Origin: Salipiger abyssi | GTDB taxonomy: Bacteria; Pseudomonadota; Alphaproteobacteria; Rhodobacterales; Rhodobacteraceae | Length of the DNA: 64,000 nt | Direction: 5' to 3' | NCBI RefSeq assembly: GCF_001975705.1 | Contig: NZ_CP015093.1 | Span: forward strand, 2,852,001 to 2,916,000 | Part shown: positions 18,511-31,141 of the stretch, in pieces | How the letters are laid out: each line of letters begins with the position of its first letter | How positions within the stretch are numbered: position 1 is the first letter of the stretch | The notes under the pieces: model-generated | What the model was told of the DNA's origin: nothing | The model's database searches: none | Seen by the model: the letters and a program-made list of their open reading frames with translations, nothing else | Position numbers and translations under genes: made by a program

Positions 18511-19110
18511 ATGTGGGAAGAGCGCTACAATACCGAGGATTACGTGTTCGGGCGCGAGCCGGCGGCCTTCCTACGCCGGCACGAAAGCTGGCTGAAGCGG
18601 GGGGAGTTTGCGCTCTCGGTGGCCGATGGCGAGGGGCGCAACTCGGTGTTCCTGGCGGAAAAGGGCCTGAAGGTGATCGCCTGGGACGGGGCGCCCACGG
18701 CGGTGGAGAAAGCGCGGGCGCTCGCGCATGAGCGCGGGGTCGCGGTGGCCTATGAGGTGGCCGATATCGAGCACTGGGCCTGGCCCGAGGCACGGTTCGA
18801 TCTGGTGCTGGGCGTGTTCATCCAGTTCGTCGGCCCTGAGGCGCGGGCGCGGCTTTTCGAGCGGATGAAACGCGCGGTGAAACCCGGTGGCGTGCTGATG
18901 CTGCACGGCTACACGCCGAAACAGCTTGATTATGGCACAGGCGGGCCGAAGGCGGTGGAGAACCTCTATACGCCCGAGCTGCTGCGCGAAGCCTTTGGCG
19001 ATCTGGAGATCCGCGAGCTCGAAGCCTATGAGGCGGAGCTCGACGAGGGCGGCGGCCATGTCGGGCGCTCGGCGCTGATCGACCTCGTGGCGGTGAAGCC
19101 TTTGTCGTGA
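18511..19110 (+). CDS. Class I SAM-dependent methyltransferase
   Basis: Methyltransferase of 199 residues. It opens WEERYNTEDYVFGREPAAFL and then has the motif I region ALSVADGEGRNSVFLAEKG, post-I WDGAPTAVEKA and motif IV FDLVLGVFIQF. This layout matches TehB/thiopurine-methyltransferase-like small enzymes. I prefer ATG 18511, because the GGAG in the preceding codons is spaced as its ribosome site; ATG 18499 would add four residues. The substrate is unknown. It ends just before tandem TTCGAA palindromes. Confidence 0.85.
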   Translation: MWEERYNTEDYVFGREPAAFLRRHESWLKRGEFALSVADGEGRNSVFLAEKGLKVIAWDGAPTAVEKARALAHERGVAVAYEVADIEHWAWPEARFDLVLGVFIQFVGPEARARLFERMKRAVKPGGVLMLHGYTPKQLDYGTGGPKAVENLYTPELLREAFGDLEIRELEAYEAELDEGGGHVGRSALIDLVAVKPLS

Positions 19111-19124
19111 CGGTGGGGGCGGCC

Positions 19125-19168
19125 AAGACCCTTCGAAGGGTCTTGCAAATTCCTTCGAAGGAATTTGC
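19125..19168. terminator. Tandem palindromes, TTCGAA core (bidirectional terminator candidate)
   Basis: Two abutting perfect palindromes: 19125-19144 (arm AAGACCCTTC) and 19145-19168 (arm GCAAATTCCTTC). They fill the whole gap between the convergent methyltransferase and cbbY stops. The same architecture, with different but still self-complementary arms, occurs at 61411-61454. Confidence 0.7.
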
Positions 19169-19858
19169 TCAGGCGCGGGCGGAAAACAGCCCGCGCAACC
19201 CCTCCGGCAGCGCATCGTGGCGCAGCGAGCCCAGCACCAGCGCGCCGTCGAACGCCTCGCCTTCTGTGTAGACCGAGGGTGTCACCAGCACCTCCAGCCC
19301 CGCGCCGCGCGCCGATAGCACCCCGTTGCGGCTGTCCTCCAGCGCCAGCGCGTTGCTTGCGGGCAGGCCCAGCCGGTGGAGCGCCAGCAGGTAGACATCC
19401 GGCGCCGGTTTCTTCGCCGCCACCTCGTCGCCCGCCGCGATCACGTCGAAGACGGCATCGCCCGGGCTGCCCCAGCAGCATTGACAGAGCGCCTCGACAT
19501 TCGGCCGGCTGGTGGTGGTGGCCACCGCGACACGCAACCCGCTTGCCCGGGCTGCGTCGATCAGTTCGGCCACACCCTCGCGCAGGCGCAGCCCGCCGGT
19601 TTGCAGGATCTGCACATAGCGCCTTGTCTTGGCCGCGTGCAGGGCCGCGACATCCGGCACGGTCTCCCCGGTCTCAGCCAGCCAGGCGCGGATGCGCTCC
19701 TTGCCGCCGGTGGTGCGCAGCAGGCGCCGGTATGCCTCCCGCGTCCAGTGCCAGCCCAGCCCCTCCGCGGCGAAGGTTTCGTTAAAGGCCTGCCGGTGCG
19801 TCTCCTCGGTCTCGGCCAGCGTGCCGTCGACATCGAAGATGAGCGCCGCGGGCGTCAT
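19169..19858 (-). CDS. cbbY: CbbY, HAD-superfamily sugar-phosphate phosphatase
   Basis: HAD hydrolase of 229 residues, last gene of the Calvin operon. CbbY removes phosphate from xylulose-1,5-bisphosphate, a RuBisCO misfire product that inhibits the enzyme. Motif I is DVDGTLAETEE (nucleophile Asp 9, acid/base Asp 11), motif II is VATTTSR, the Lys motif is AAKKPAPDVYL, and motif IV is ALEDSRNG. ATG 19858 overlaps the gph stop (ATGA), so the two HAD genes are coupled. Position at the end of the cbb operon supports CbbY over a generic HAD protein. Confidence 0.9.
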   Translation of the reverse strand: MTPAALIFDVDGTLAETEETHRQAFNETFAAEGLGWHWTREAYRRLLRTTGGKERIRAWLAETGETVPDVAALHAAKTRRYVQILQTGGLRLREGVAELIDAARASGLRVAVATTTSRPNVEALCQCCWGSPGDAVFDVIAAGDEVAAKKPAPDVYLLALHRLGLPASNALALEDSRNGVLSARGAGLEVLVTPSVYTEGEAFDGALVLGSLRHDALPEGLRGLFSARA

Positions 19859-20520
19859 GCCTTCACGTCGGCGAAGTGTTGGGCAACCAGATCCGGCAGC
19901 TGGTCGAAATGATCGAAAACATAGCTGTGGTAGAGTTCCGCCACCGGCGTCTTGCGATAGCCTTCGGTATAGAGTGCGAAGGGCAGGCCGGCGCGCTCCG
20001 CCGTCTCCGCGTCGACCTCGCTGTCGCCCACATAGAGCGCCGTCTCGGCGCCAAGGTCGCGCATCACATGCAAAAGCGGCGCCGGATCGGGCTTGCGCTG
20101 GGGCAAGGTGTCGGCGCTGGCGACCTTGCCGAGGAAGCGGTCGAAGCCGAAATGCCGCAGCGCGATCGCCGTCGGTTCGCCCGGCTTGTTGGTGCAGAGC
20201 CCCATGGCGCAGCCCATCGCTTCGAGCCGCCCCAGCGCGTCCATCACGCCGGGATAGACGAGCGTATGCGCGGGCTCGCCCTCGTAGTGGCTCATGAACT
20301 TCGCCAGCAGGCGGGCGTGTTCCGCCGGATCGTCGCCCAGGCCCACCGCCTGCATGACCCGGCTGATCAGCACCCCCGCGCCCTTGCCGATGAAACTGCG
20401 CGCCTGTGCAAAGCTGATCTCGGGCAGGCCCTCGTCGCGCAGCACCAGATTGGCGGCGAGATGCAGGTCGGGGGCGCTGTCGATCAGCGTGCCGTCGAGG
20501 TCGAAGACGATGGTTTTCAT
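19855..20520 (-). CDS. gph: Phosphoglycolate phosphatase
   Basis: HAD phosphatase of 221 residues (also called cbbZ) that removes 2-phosphoglycolate made by RuBisCO oxygenation. The N terminus KTIVFDLDGTLIDSAPDL is diagnostic. Later motifs are LCTNKPGEP, LPQRKPDPAPL and YVGDSEVDAETA. The conserved Met start is ATG 20520. A GTG at 20532 lies 8 bases after AAGGA and could be the true start, adding four residues. About 107-118 bases separate it from the thioredoxin-like gene, one of the wider gaps in the operon. Confidence 0.93.
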   Translation of the reverse strand: MKTIVFDLDGTLIDSAPDLHLAANLVLRDEGLPEISFAQARSFIGKGAGVLISRVMQAVGLGDDPAEHARLLAKFMSHYEGEPAHTLVYPGVMDALGRLEAMGCAMGLCTNKPGEPTAIALRHFGFDRFLGKVASADTLPQRKPDPAPLLHVMRDLGAETALYVGDSEVDAETAERAGLPFALYTEGYRKTPVAELYHSYVFDHFDQLPDLVAQHFADVKA

Positions 20521-20638
20521 GGGGGTATTCACGGAGAAGATCCTTCGTGGCGGAGGTCGCGCCCCTGACCGGAAGGTCGCGGCGATGGCGCTGGAGCATG
20601 CGTATTTGGAAAGAGAAGACGCGCAGGGCGCGCGCCTC

Positions 20639-21193
20639 TCAGGCGGATTTCCACTTGATCGAGCAGCCCATGGAGGGGATCTGCTCTCTCGGGCCATGGC
20701 CGGTCTCGGCCACCTGTTTCATCGCCTCGTAGAGATCGCGGCGCAGATCCGCCGGGCCGGCCTCGCGGCGCGAGGCGTCGAGCCGGCCGCGATATTGCAG
20801 CCCGCCGCCCGCGTCGAAGCCGAAGAAATCCGGCGTGCAGGCGGCATCGTAGGCGCGTGCGACGCCCTGCGCCGCGTCATAAAGATAGGGGAAGGGAAAG
20901 CCGCGCTCCTCCGCCATGCGTTTCATGTTCTCGAAACTGTCCTGCGGATAGGCCTCGGCATCGTTGGCCGAGATCGCCACGACACCGATGCCGAGCGCCT
21001 GCAGGTCGCGCGCGTCGCGGATGATCCGGTCGAGCACCGCCAGCACATAGGGGCAGTGATTGCAGATGAACATCACCAGCGTGCCCCTGGGGCCGGCGAT
21101 ATCCGCATAGCCGTAGCGGCGGCCATCGGTGCCGGGCAGGGAAAAGCCCGGCGCCTTCCAGCCGAAATGACAGACGGGCGGGATCGCGGCCAT
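20639..21193 (-). CDS. Thioredoxin-fold protein with CNHC motif inside the cbb operon
   Basis: Peroxiredoxin/thioredoxin-fold protein of 184 residues with no signal peptide. The active-site-like motif FICNHCPYV puts Cys44 and Cys47 at the thioredoxin CxxC position. A further cysteine is in TPDFFGF context (AACTPDF) and another near the C terminus (MGCSIKWK). I know this group as thioredoxin family proteins of undefined role. It starts 3 bases after the rpe stop, so it is clearly part of the Calvin operon. Redox control or protection of Calvin enzymes is an inference from position only. Confidence 0.82.
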   Translation of the reverse strand: MAAIPPVCHFGWKAPGFSLPGTDGRRYGYADIAGPRGTLVMFICNHCPYVLAVLDRIIRDARDLQALGIGVVAISANDAEAYPQDSFENMKRMAEERGFPFPYLYDAAQGVARAYDAACTPDFFGFDAGGGLQYRGRLDASRREAGPADLRRDLYEAMKQVAETGHGPREQIPSMGCSIKWKSA

Positions 21194-21196
21194 GGC

Positions 21197-21898
21197 TCAG
21201 GCCGCCTTTGCCCGCGCGCCCTCCGCCGCCTCGCGGATGGCGCGGATGTTCTGGCCGTAGACCTCGGGCGCATCGACCGAGCCGCCCTTGAACACCGCCG
21301 AACCCGCCACCAGCACATCGGCGCCGGCCTCGACCACCAGCGGCGCGGTCTCGGGGGTGATGCCGCCGTCGATCTGGATATGGATCTCGCGGTCACCGAT
21401 CATCTGGCGGATCTTGCGCGTCTTCTCGATGCCGGAATGGATGAATTTCTGCCCGCCGAAACCGGGATTCACCGTCATGATCAGCACCATGTCGCAGAGA
21501 TCGAGCACATCGGCCACCGCCTCCGCCGGCGTGCCCGGGTTCAGCACCACGCCCGATTTCACCCCCTGCGCGCGGATCGCCTGAAGCGTGCGATGGATAT
21601 GCGGGCCGGCCTCCACATGGGCGGTGATCATGTCGGCGCCGGCCTCGGCATAGGCCTCGATATAGGGATCGACCGGCGCGATCATCAGATGCACGTCCAT
21701 GAAGGTTTTCACATGCGGGCGGAACGCCTTCACCGCCGGCGGGCCGAAGGTGAGGTTCGGGACGAAATGCCCGTCCATCACATCCACATGCACCCAGTCG
21801 GCGCCCTGCGCCTCGATGGCCCGGATCTCGGCGCCGAAATTGGCGAAATCGGCCGAGAGGATCGACGGGGCGATCTTGATGGAACGGTCAAAGCTCAT
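21197..21898 (-). CDS. rpe: Ribulose-phosphate 3-epimerase
   Basis: TIM-barrel enzyme (cbbE) of 233 residues that interconverts xylulose-5-phosphate and ribulose-5-phosphate. Signatures are [43 protein letters not shown] and QIDGGI. The start ATG overlaps the cbbX stop (ATGA) and the stop is 3 bases from the thioredoxin-like gene. It serves the regeneration phase of the Calvin cycle. Confidence 0.97.
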   Translation of the reverse strand: MSFDRSIKIAPSILSADFANFGAEIRAIEAQGADWVHVDVMDGHFVPNLTFGPPAVKAFRPHVKTFMDVHLMIAPVDPYIEAYAEAGADMITAHVEAGPHIHRTLQAIRAQGVKSGVVLNPGTPAEAVADVLDLCDMVLIMTVNPGFGGQKFIHSGIEKTRKIRQMIGDREIHIQIDGGITPETAPLVVEAGADVLVAGSAVFKGGSVDAPEVYGQNIRAIREAAEGARAKAA

Positions 21899-22827
21899 GC
21901 GCGTGTCTCCTCATGCGCGCGGTCCACGTCCAGCCCGCCCTGAAAGACCCGGCTGGGGCGGATATCCGCCTCTGTAATCGTGCTCAGCGCCTTTGCGTCG
22001 AGCGGGCCGGTCGAGGTCTCGAACAGCCGGTTGGCCTGCCGCAGCCGCGCCCGGTCGAGCGCATTGCGGATGGAGCGCGCATTGGCGAAATGCGGCTGCG
22101 CGCGCCGCTTGCCGATATACTCCTCCATCGCATGCTTGCCACCCGCGTCAAAGACGTAATTCTGTTCGGCGAGCATGGTCTCGGAGATCCGCGCCAGCTC
22201 GTCGTCGCTGTAATCGGGAAATTCGATATGATGCGCGATGCGCGAGCGGAAACCGGGGTTGGAGTCGAAGAACCGGTCCATCCGGTCGGCATAGCCCGCC
22301 AGCACCACCACCAGATCGTCGCGGTTGTTCTCCATGACCTGGAGCAGGATCTCGATGGCCTCCTGGCCGTAGTCGCGTTCGTTCTCCGGGCGGTAGAGGT
22401 AATAGGCCTCGTCGATGAAGAGCACCCCGCCCATGGCCTTCTTCAGCACCTCCTTGGTCTTGGGGGCGGTGTGGCCGATATACTGGCCGACCAGATCGTC
22501 GCGGGTAACGGTGACCAGATGGCCCTTGCGCACATAGCCCAGCCGATGCAGCAGATCGGCGATCTTCAGCGCCACCGTGGTCTTGCCGGTGCCGGGATTG
22601 CCGGTGAAGCTCATGTGCAGCGTGGGGGTCTCGGTGGCGAGCCCCATCTCGCGCCGGGCGCGGTCGACCAGCAGCAGCGCCGCCGTCTCCTTGATGCGCT
22701 TCTTGACCGGCGCCAGGCCGATCAGCGTCTCGTCGAGCTCGCGCAGCACCTCTTTCACGCCGGAGTCCTCGTAGGCGGCGGCAAGATCCACGGTCTGCGG
22801 CGTCATCTCCTTGGGCTCGGCAGTCAT
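21895..22827 (-). CDS. cbbX: CbbX, red-type RuBisCO activase
   Basis: AAA+ ATPase of 310 residues that remodels inhibited red-type RuBisCO by pulling on the C terminus of the large subunit. Walker A is GNPGTGKT (about residues 76-83), Walker B is [11 protein letters not shown], and the sensor/Arg-finger region is [18 protein letters not shown] start at ATG 22827 ([14 protein letters not shown]), behind GGAAGG; an ATG at 22852 would add a short basic leader. Its place right after cbbLS is typical and marks the RuBisCO as form IC/ID. Confidence 0.96.
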   Translation of the reverse strand: MTAEPKEMTPQTVDLAAAYEDSGVKEVLRELDETLIGLAPVKKRIKETAALLLVDRARREMGLATETPTLHMSFTGNPGTGKTTVALKIADLLHRLGYVRKGHLVTVTRDDLVGQYIGHTAPKTKEVLKKAMGGVLFIDEAYYLYRPENERDYGQEAIEILLQVMENNRDDLVVVLAGYADRMDRFFDSNPGFRSRIAHHIEFPDYSDDELARISETMLAEQNYVFDAGGKHAMEEYIGKRRAQPHFANARSIRNALDRARLRQANRLFETSTGPLDAKALSTITEADIRPSRVFQGGLDVDRAHEETRA

Positions 22828-22900
22828 GAGGGCGACCTTCCTGTCTTCCATTGGCTGAAAATATCCATACGGGGCGCTGCCCGTCCCGCGACCGGTCGGG

Positions 22901-22919
22901 CGGGGGCGCGAGGCCCCCG
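22901..22919 (-). other. GC-rich hairpin between cbbS and cbbX
   Basis: A 7-bp stem (arm CGGGGGC) with a 5-base loop lies just downstream of the cbbS stop on the transcribed strand. There is no U-run. It may act as an mRNA stabiliser or partial terminator after cbbLS. This is inferred from structure and position. Confidence 0.45.
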
Positions 22920-22930
22920 GCACCGACGTC

Positions 22931-23350
22931 TCAGGCGTAGCGCGCCCCCTCGGGTTCGCGCACCGCGTAGCTTTCCACCGTGTAGCGGATGCTGCGGCCC
23001 TCGCCTTCCTGCCGCACCACGCGGAAGCCGGGCTCCTCGGCGGGACGGTTCACGATGAAGCTCATGCGGATCGATTCCCAGCCCGCGGTCGCGTCGAAGG
23101 CCAGCACGCGGATATATTTCCCGCCATGCTCCTTGCGGCATTCGTTGACCTCATAGACCACCGCCGCCGCGTCCGGATTGTCGAACATCGGGTGGCCCCA
23201 CATCTCCCAGTAGGAATTCCGCGGGTGCGGATCGTCGGTATATTCCACCGAGACCGCCCAGCCGTTGTCGATGGCGTATTGCGCCTGCGTGCGGATGTCG
23301 TCGTCGGTGAGATCGGGCAGGAAGCTGAATTGACCTTGTTTCAGTCGCAT
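22931..23350 (-). CDS. cbbS: RuBisCO small subunit, red type
   Basis: Small subunit of 139 residues. It has the conserved opening [18 protein letters not shown] and the core [13 protein letters not shown]. The C terminus is extended ([12 protein letters not shown]) compared with green-type subunits, as in form IC/ID enzymes, where it forms a beta hairpin in the central channel. It follows cbbL by 80 bases that contain a perfect palindrome. Confidence 0.97.
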   Translation of the reverse strand: MRLKQGQFSFLPDLTDDDIRTQAQYAIDNGWAVSVEYTDDPHPRNSYWEMWGHPMFDNPDAAAVVYEVNECRKEHGGKYIRVLAFDATAGWESIRMSFIVNRPAEEPGFRVVRQEGEGRSIRYTVESYAVREPEGARYA

Positions 23351-23398
23351 TATGTGTCCTTTCGCTGTCGGGATGCGCCACGGGCGCAGAGAGGGGGC

Positions 23399-23422
23399 GG
23401 GGGAGAGAGGCCTCTCTCCCCC
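23399..23422 (-). other. Perfect 24-bp palindrome between cbbL and cbbS
   Basis: The arm GGGGGAGAGAGG is followed directly by its complement, so the transcript can form a very stable hairpin soon after the cbbL stop. No U-run follows, and cbbS must be transcribed, so it is more likely a stabilising or attenuating structure than a full terminator. Confidence 0.55.
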
Positions 23423-23430
23423 GATATCGG

Positions 23431-25999
<2,569 letters not shown>

Positions 26000-26012
26000 T
26001 CTCGGTCCTCCC

Positions 26013-27221
26013 TCAGGCCGCTTGCTTGGGCGCGCAAAGCGCCGCGATGCCGGGCAGCGTCTTGCCTTCCAGCCATTCCAGGAATGCCCCACCGGCGGTG
26101 GAGACATAGGTGAAGTCCTGCGTGACCCCTGCCGCGTTCAGCGCCGCCACGGTGTCGCCGCCGCCCGCGACGGTGACCGCGCGGCCCTCGTGGGACAGCG
26201 CCGCAGCCTTGCGCGCCACGGCCACCGTTGCCGCGTCGAAGGGCGGGATCTCGAAGGCGCCGAGCGGGCCGTTCCACAGGATCGTGTGGGCGTGGTTGAG
26301 CCGCGCCATGAAGGCCTCGGCGGATTGCGGGCCGGCATCGAGGATCATCGCATCAGAGGGGCAGCGGTCGGCGGGCAGGATCTCGTTCGCCGCGCCGGCC
26401 CTGAATTCGCGGGCCACCACCACATCCTCGGGCAGCAGGATCTCGCAGCCCGACGCTTCGGCCAGCGTCTCGATCTCGCGCACGGTGGCGATCTGGTCGG
26501 CCTCGTGCAGCGAGCGGCCCATCGGGCAGCCGCGCGCATAGAGAAAGGTGTTGGCCATGCCGCCGCCGATGATCACCGCGTCGAGCTTGCCCACGAGGTT
26601 CTTCAGCACCGCGATCTTCGACGACACCTTGGCCCCGCCCACCAGCGCCACCGAGGGGCGTTCGGGCGTCTCCAGCGCCGTTGTCAGCGCGTTGATTTCC
26701 TCCAGCAGCAGCGGGCCGGCATAGGCGGGCAGGCGCCCGGCAATGGCGGCGGTGGAGGCATGCGCCCGGTGTGCACAGGAAAACGCGTCGTTGACGTAGA
26801 GATCACCCAGCCGGGCGAGCTCCGCCGCGAAGCCCGCGTCATTCGTCGTCTCGCCGGGGTTATAGCGCAGGTTCTCGCAAAGCAGCACCTCGCCGTCGCG
26901 CAGGCTTTCGGAGAGGATCACCGCGCTTTCGGTGGCACAGTTGTCGGAAAACCGCACCGGCACGCCCAGCGCGTCCGACAGGGCAGGGCGCAGCTTGTCC
27001 ACCGAAAAGGCAGGGTCCAGTTCGCCCGGTTTCGGGCGCCCGAAATGGGTCAGGATCACCAGCCGCGCGCCCTTTTCCAGCAGCGGCCTCATGCCCGCGG
27101 CAAAGCGCGCGATGCGGGTGGCATCGGTGACGCGGCTCTTTTCGACGGGCACGTTCAGATCGGCGCGCACCAGCAGGCGCTTGCCCGCCACATTCGCCTC
27201 GGTGATCGGGGTGATGCGCAT
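26013..27221 (-). CDS. pgk: Phosphoglycerate kinase
   Basis: Phosphorylates 3-phosphoglycerate in the reductive phase (cbbK), 402 residues. Motifs include [48 protein letters not shown] and [16 protein letters not shown] 27221 shares a base with the gap stop (TGATG), so the two are coupled. The NDAF motif has Cys in place of the more usual Gly/Ala-rich run (SCAHRAHAS), a known variant in alphaproteobacteria. Confidence 0.97.
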   Translation of the reverse strand: MRITPITEANVAGKRLLVRADLNVPVEKSRVTDATRIARFAAGMRPLLEKGARLVILTHFGRPKPGELDPAFSVDKLRPALSDALGVPVRFSDNCATESAVILSESLRDGEVLLCENLRYNPGETTNDAGFAAELARLGDLYVNDAFSCAHRAHASTAAIAGRLPAYAGPLLLEEINALTTALETPERPSVALVGGAKVSSKIAVLKNLVGKLDAVIIGGGMANTFLYARGCPMGRSLHEADQIATVREIETLAEASGCEILLPEDVVVAREFRAGAANEILPADRCPSDAMILDAGPQSAEAFMARLNHAHTILWNGPLGAFEIPPFDAATVAVARKAAALSHEGRAVTVAGGGDTVAALNAAGVTQDFTYVSTAGGAFLEWLEGKTLPGIAALCAPKQAA

Positions 27222-28222
27222 CAGATGGGCCCTCCCATCGCCACGGCCGTATCGGCCATGCGGTTGGAGAAGCCCCATTCGTTGTCATACCACGACAGGA
27301 TGCGGACCATGCGCCCATCCATCACCTTGGTCTGGTCCATGTGAAAGACCGAGCTGTGCGGGTTGTGGTTGAAGTCGATGGAGACGTTGGGTTCGTCGGT
27401 GTAGCCGAGGATGCCCTTCAGCGGTCCGTCGGCAGCGGCGCGGATCGCGGCGTTCACCTCCTCGACGGACGTGTCTTTCGCCGCCTCGAACACCAGATCC
27501 ACCACCGAGACATTCGGCGTCGGCACCCGGATCGCCACGCCATCGAGCTTGCCATTGAGCTCCGGAAGCACGAGGCCCACGGCCTTGGCCGCACCCGTGC
27601 TGGTGGGGATCATCGACAGGGCGGCGGCGCGGGCGCGGTAGAGATCCTTGTGCATCGTGTCCAGCGTTGGCTGGTCGCCGGTGTAGGAGTGGATCGTGGT
27701 CATGAAGCCCTTTTCGATGCCGATGGCGTCGTTCAGCGCCTTGGCCACGGGCGACAGGCAATTGGTGGTGCAGGAGGCGTTTGAGACGACCTTGTCCGCC
27801 GCCGTCAGCGTGCCGTGGTTGACGCCGAACACGATGGTCTTGTCGGCGCCCGAGGCGGGGGCGGAGACCAGAACGCGTTTCGATCCGTTCTCCAGATGCA
27901 GCGCCGCCTTGTCGCGGTCGGTGAAGATGCCGGTGCATTCCAGCGCGATATCCACGTCGCCCCAGGGCAGTTCGCGCGGGTCGCGCAGCGCGGTCACCTT
28001 GATCGGACCGCGGCCCAGGTCGATGCTGTCGCCCGACACCGTGACCTCGCCGGGAAAGCGCCCGTGGACGGAGTCGTAGCGCAGCAAATGGGCGTTGGTC
28101 TCGACCGGGCCGAGGTCGTTGATGGCGATGACCTCGATATCGCTGCGGCCCGATTCCGCGATGGCGCGGAGCACATTTCGCCCGATACGGCCAAAGCCGT
28201 TTATCGCAACCGTGACAGTCAT
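27221..28222 (-). CDS. gap: Glyceraldehyde-3-phosphate dehydrogenase
   Basis: Reduces 1,3-bisphosphoglycerate (cbbG), 333 residues. The N-terminal Rossmann motif is [14 protein letters not shown] and the catalytic cysteine is Cys151 in [10 protein letters not shown]. Downstream motifs are TIHSYTGDQ and [13 protein letters not shown]. It lies between tkt and pgk with an 18-base gap upstream and a one-base overlap downstream. A second glycolytic copy elsewhere in the genome is likely but not visible here. Confidence 0.97.
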   Translation of the reverse strand: MTVTVAINGFGRIGRNVLRAIAESGRSDIEVIAINDLGPVETNAHLLRYDSVHGRFPGEVTVSGDSIDLGRGPIKVTALRDPRELPWGDVDIALECTGIFTDRDKAALHLENGSKRVLVSAPASGADKTIVFGVNHGTLTAADKVVSNASCTTNCLSPVAKALNDAIGIEKGFMTTIHSYTGDQPTLDTMHKDLYRARAAALSMIPTSTGAAKAVGLVLPELNGKLDGVAIRVPTPNVSVVDLVFEAAKDTSVEEVNAAIRAAADGPLKGILGYTDEPNVSIDFNHNPHSSVFHMDQTKVMDGRMVRILSWYDNEWGFSNRMADTAVAMGGPI

Positions 28223-28240
28223 GGATGTCCCTTTGTTCTT

Positions 28241-30226
28241 TTATTTCATATCTTTGGCGAGGCCGGCCACGGCCTCTGCGGTGATGCCGAAATGGCGGTA
28301 GAGATCGGGCGCGGGGGCCGAGGCGCCAAAGCCCGTCATGCCGACAAAGTCGTCCTCGGGGCGCAGGAAAAGATCCCAGCCCTGTCGGATCGCGGCCTCG
28401 ATGCCGATGCGCGGGGCGGTGCCCAGAACCTCGGCGCGATACTCCGGGCCCTGCTGCGCGAAAAGCTCGAAACAGGGGGCGGAGACCACGGCGGCCTTGA
28501 TCCCGTCGGCCTCCAGCAGATCGGCTGCGGCCATTGCGATTTCCACCTCCGAGCCGGTGGCGATCAGCGTCACGTCGCGGGCACCGGGATCGCGCAGGAG
28601 ATAGGCGCCGCGCGCGGTCAGGTTGGCCTCTGTGTGGCGCGTGCGCAGCGTGGGCAGCCCCTGCCGCGACAGTGCCAGCGTCGAGGGGGTGGCCTCCTGC
28701 GTCATGGCGATCTGCCAGGCCTCGGCGGTCTCCACCGCGTCGGCGGGGCGGAAGACCAGATGGTTGGGCATGGCGCGCAAGGACGCGATGGTCTCGACCG
28801 GCTGGTGGGTCGGGCCGTCCTCGCCGAGCCCAATGCTGTCATGGGTCATGACATAGACCACCGGCACGCCCATCAGAGAGCTGAGGCGCATCGCGGGCCG
28901 GCAGTAATCGGCAAAGGCCAGGAAGGTGCCGCCATAGGGCTTCATGCCCCCGTGCAGCGCGATGCCGTTCATCGCCGCCGCCATGCCATGCTCGCGGATG
29001 CCGTAATGGATGTAGCTGCCGGTGTAATCTCCGGGCTTCACAGGGGTTTGCCCCTTGGTCTTCGTGTTGTTCGAGCCGGTCAGATCCGCTGAGCCGCCGA
29101 CCGTGTTGGGCAGGGTGCCGTTGACGATCTCCAACGCCATTTCGCTGGCCTTGCGGGTGGCGACCTTGGGCCGGTCCTCGGATAGCCGGTGCTTATAGGC
29201 GCAGATCGCGGCATCGAGCGCCTTCGCATCGACGGCGCCATGCGCGGCGCGGAACGCCTCCGCCTTCGGGCTCGTCGCCAGCCGTTTGGCCCAGTCGGCG
29301 CGGGCCTCGACGCCGCGCGCCGCCACCGCGCGCCACCCGTCCCGGACCTGATCCGGGATCTCGAAGGGCGGCCATCCCCAGCCAAGCGCCTCGCGGGCCG
29401 CGGCAATCTCTTCCTCGCCCAGCGGTGCGCCATGTACATCGTGGCTGCCCTGCTTGTTGGGCGCGCCGAAACCGATCACCGTCTTGCAGGCGATCATCGA
29501 CGGGCGGTCGTTCACCCGCGCGGTCTCGATGGCGGCGGCGACCGCCTCCTTGTCATGCCCGTCGACCGCCTGCACATGCCAGCCGGCGGCGGCAAAACGC
29601 GCCCGCTGGTCGGTGGAGGTGGAAAGCTCGGTGCCGCCGTCGATGGTGATGCCGTTGTCGTCCCAAAGCACGATCAGGCGCGACAGTTTCAGATGGCCGG
29701 CAAGGTCGATGGCCTCGTGGCTGATGCCTTCCATCAGGCAGCCGTCGCCGGCGATCACATAGGTGAAGTGATCGACGAGATCCTCGCCGAACCGCGCATT
29801 CATCATGCGCTCGGCCAGCGCCATGCCCACGGCGGTCGAGATGCCCTGACCGAGCGGCCCGGTGGTGGTCTCGATCCCCTTGGCATGGCCGTATTCCGGG
29901 TGCCCGGCGGTGCGGCTCCCGAGCTCGCGGAAGCGCTTGAGCTGCTCCATCGGCATGTCGTCATAGCCCAGCAGGTGGTTGATCGCGTAGACCAGCATCG
30001 AGCCATGGCCCGCGCTCATGACAAAGCGGTCGCGGTCGGGCCATGTGTCGTGTTTCGGATCGAGCGTCATGAAGCGGTTGAAGAGCACGGTCGCCACATC
30101 CGCCATGCCCATGGGCGCGCCGGGATGGCCGGAATTCGCCGCCTGCACCGCGTCCATGGCAAGCGCGCGGATGGCGTTGGCCATGAGGTCTTCGGTGGTC
30201 GAGGCGATGGGTTGCTGAATGGTCAT
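28241..30226 (-). CDS. tkt: Transketolase
   Basis: Thiamine-diphosphate enzyme (cbbT), 661 residues, moving two-carbon units in the regeneration phase. Motifs: [14 protein letters not shown], the TPP motif [13 protein letters not shown], and [18 protein letters not shown] start at ATG 30226, because AAGGAG sits six bases upstream; a GTG at 30241 overlapping the prk stop would place the ribosome site inside the protein. Full length for the family. Confidence 0.97.
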   Translation of the reverse strand: MTIQQPIASTTEDLMANAIRALAMDAVQAANSGHPGAPMGMADVATVLFNRFMTLDPKHDTWPDRDRFVMSAGHGSMLVYAINHLLGYDDMPMEQLKRFRELGSRTAGHPEYGHAKGIETTTGPLGQGISTAVGMALAERMMNARFGEDLVDHFTYVIAGDGCLMEGISHEAIDLAGHLKLSRLIVLWDDNGITIDGGTELSTSTDQRARFAAAGWHVQAVDGHDKEAVAAAIETARVNDRPSMIACKTVIGFGAPNKQGSHDVHGAPLGEEEIAAAREALGWGWPPFEIPDQVRDGWRAVAARGVEARADWAKRLATSPKAEAFRAAHGAVDAKALDAAICAYKHRLSEDRPKVATRKASEMALEIVNGTLPNTVGGSADLTGSNNTKTKGQTPVKPGDYTGSYIHYGIREHGMAAAMNGIALHGGMKPYGGTFLAFADYCRPAMRLSSLMGVPVVYVMTHDSIGLGEDGPTHQPVETIASLRAMPNHLVFRPADAVETAEAWQIAMTQEATPSTLALSRQGLPTLRTRHTEANLTARGAYLLRDPGARDVTLIATGSEVEIAMAAADLLEADGIKAAVVSAPCFELFAQQGPEYRAEVLGTAPRIGIEAAIRQGWDLFLRPEDDFVGMTGFGASAPAPDLYRHFGITAEAVAGLAKDMK

Positions 30227-30237
30227 GATGCTCTCCT

Positions 30238-31110
30238 TCACGCGCGCTTGGAGTCGTTGACGAGCCGCTGCACCATCGGGGTGAATATCAGCTGCATGGC
30301 GAGGTCCATCTTGCCGCCGGGGATCACGATGGAATTGGCCCGGCTCATCCAGGAGTTCTGGATCATCGAGGTGAGATAGGGGAAATCGATGCCGCGCGGG
30401 TTCTTGAAGCGGATCACCACGAGGCTCTCGTCGGCTGTGGGGATCCAGCGGGCGATGAACGGGTCGGAGGTATCGACCACCGGCACGCGCTGGAAATTCA
30501 CATCCGTTTCAATGAATTGCGGGCAGATGCAATGCACATAGGCATGCATCCGGCGCAGGATCGTGTCGGTGACCGCCTCGGTGGTATAGCCGCGAGAGGC
30601 CTTGTCGCGGTGGATCTTCTGGATCCATTCGAGATTGATCACCGGCACCACGCCGATCTTGAGATCGGCCAGTGCCGAGAGGTTCACCTCGTCATTTTTC
30701 ACCGCGCCGTGCAGCCCCTCGTAGAACAGCAGGTCGCTATCGTCGGCAAAGGGCTTCCAGTCGGTGAAATGGCCGGGCGGGGTGCCGTGGCGCTCGGCCT
30801 CGGCATCGTCATGGATATAGTGGCGGGTGCGCCCGGTGCCGGTCTCGCCATAGATGCGAAAGATCTCTTCCAGCTCGTCCAGCTCGTTGGCGTCATAGGA
30901 GAAATGCGAAAAGGTCTCGTCGCCGGCCGCCTTGCGGCTGTCAAGCTCGGCCTTCATGTCGGCGCGGTTGTAGCGGTGAAAGGCGTCGCCCTCGATGCTA
31001 ACCGCCGAAATGCCCTCGCGGCGAAAGATCTGGTCGAAGGTCGCCTTGACCGTGGTCGTGCCCGCGCCGGAGGAACCGGTGACAGAGATGATCGGGTGTT
31101 TCTTGCTCAT
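30238..31110 (-). CDS. prk: Phosphoribulokinase
   Basis: Makes ribulose-1,5-bisphosphate from ribulose-5-phosphate and ATP (cbbP), 290 residues, the short bacterial form. The P-loop is GSSGAGTTT (residues 12-20), followed by [15 protein letters not shown] and [10 protein letters not shown] start at ATG 31110 ([16 protein letters not shown]). It sits 31 bases after fbp and 11 bases before the tkt start. Confidence 0.97.
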   Translation of the reverse strand: MSKKHPIISVTGSSGAGTTTVKATFDQIFRREGISAVSIEGDAFHRYNRADMKAELDSRKAAGDETFSHFSYDANELDELEEIFRIYGETGTGRTRHYIHDDAEAERHGTPPGHFTDWKPFADDSDLLFYEGLHGAVKNDEVNLSALADLKIGVVPVINLEWIQKIHRDKASRGYTTEAVTDTILRRMHAYVHCICPQFIETDVNFQRVPVVDTSDPFIARWIPTADESLVVIRFKNPRGIDFPYLTSMIQNSWMSRANSIVIPGGKMDLAMQLIFTPMVQRLVNDSKRA

Positions 31111-31141
31111 GGAAGGTATGGTCTTTCTGTCCGGGGGCGGG

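Noticed and set aside
19125..19168. Tandem palindromes considered as a CRISPR or REP array
   Set aside because: Only two abutting units with no spacers, different arm sequences, and the same placement between convergent stops at other loci; terminators explain them better. No CRISPR array was seen anywhere in the window.
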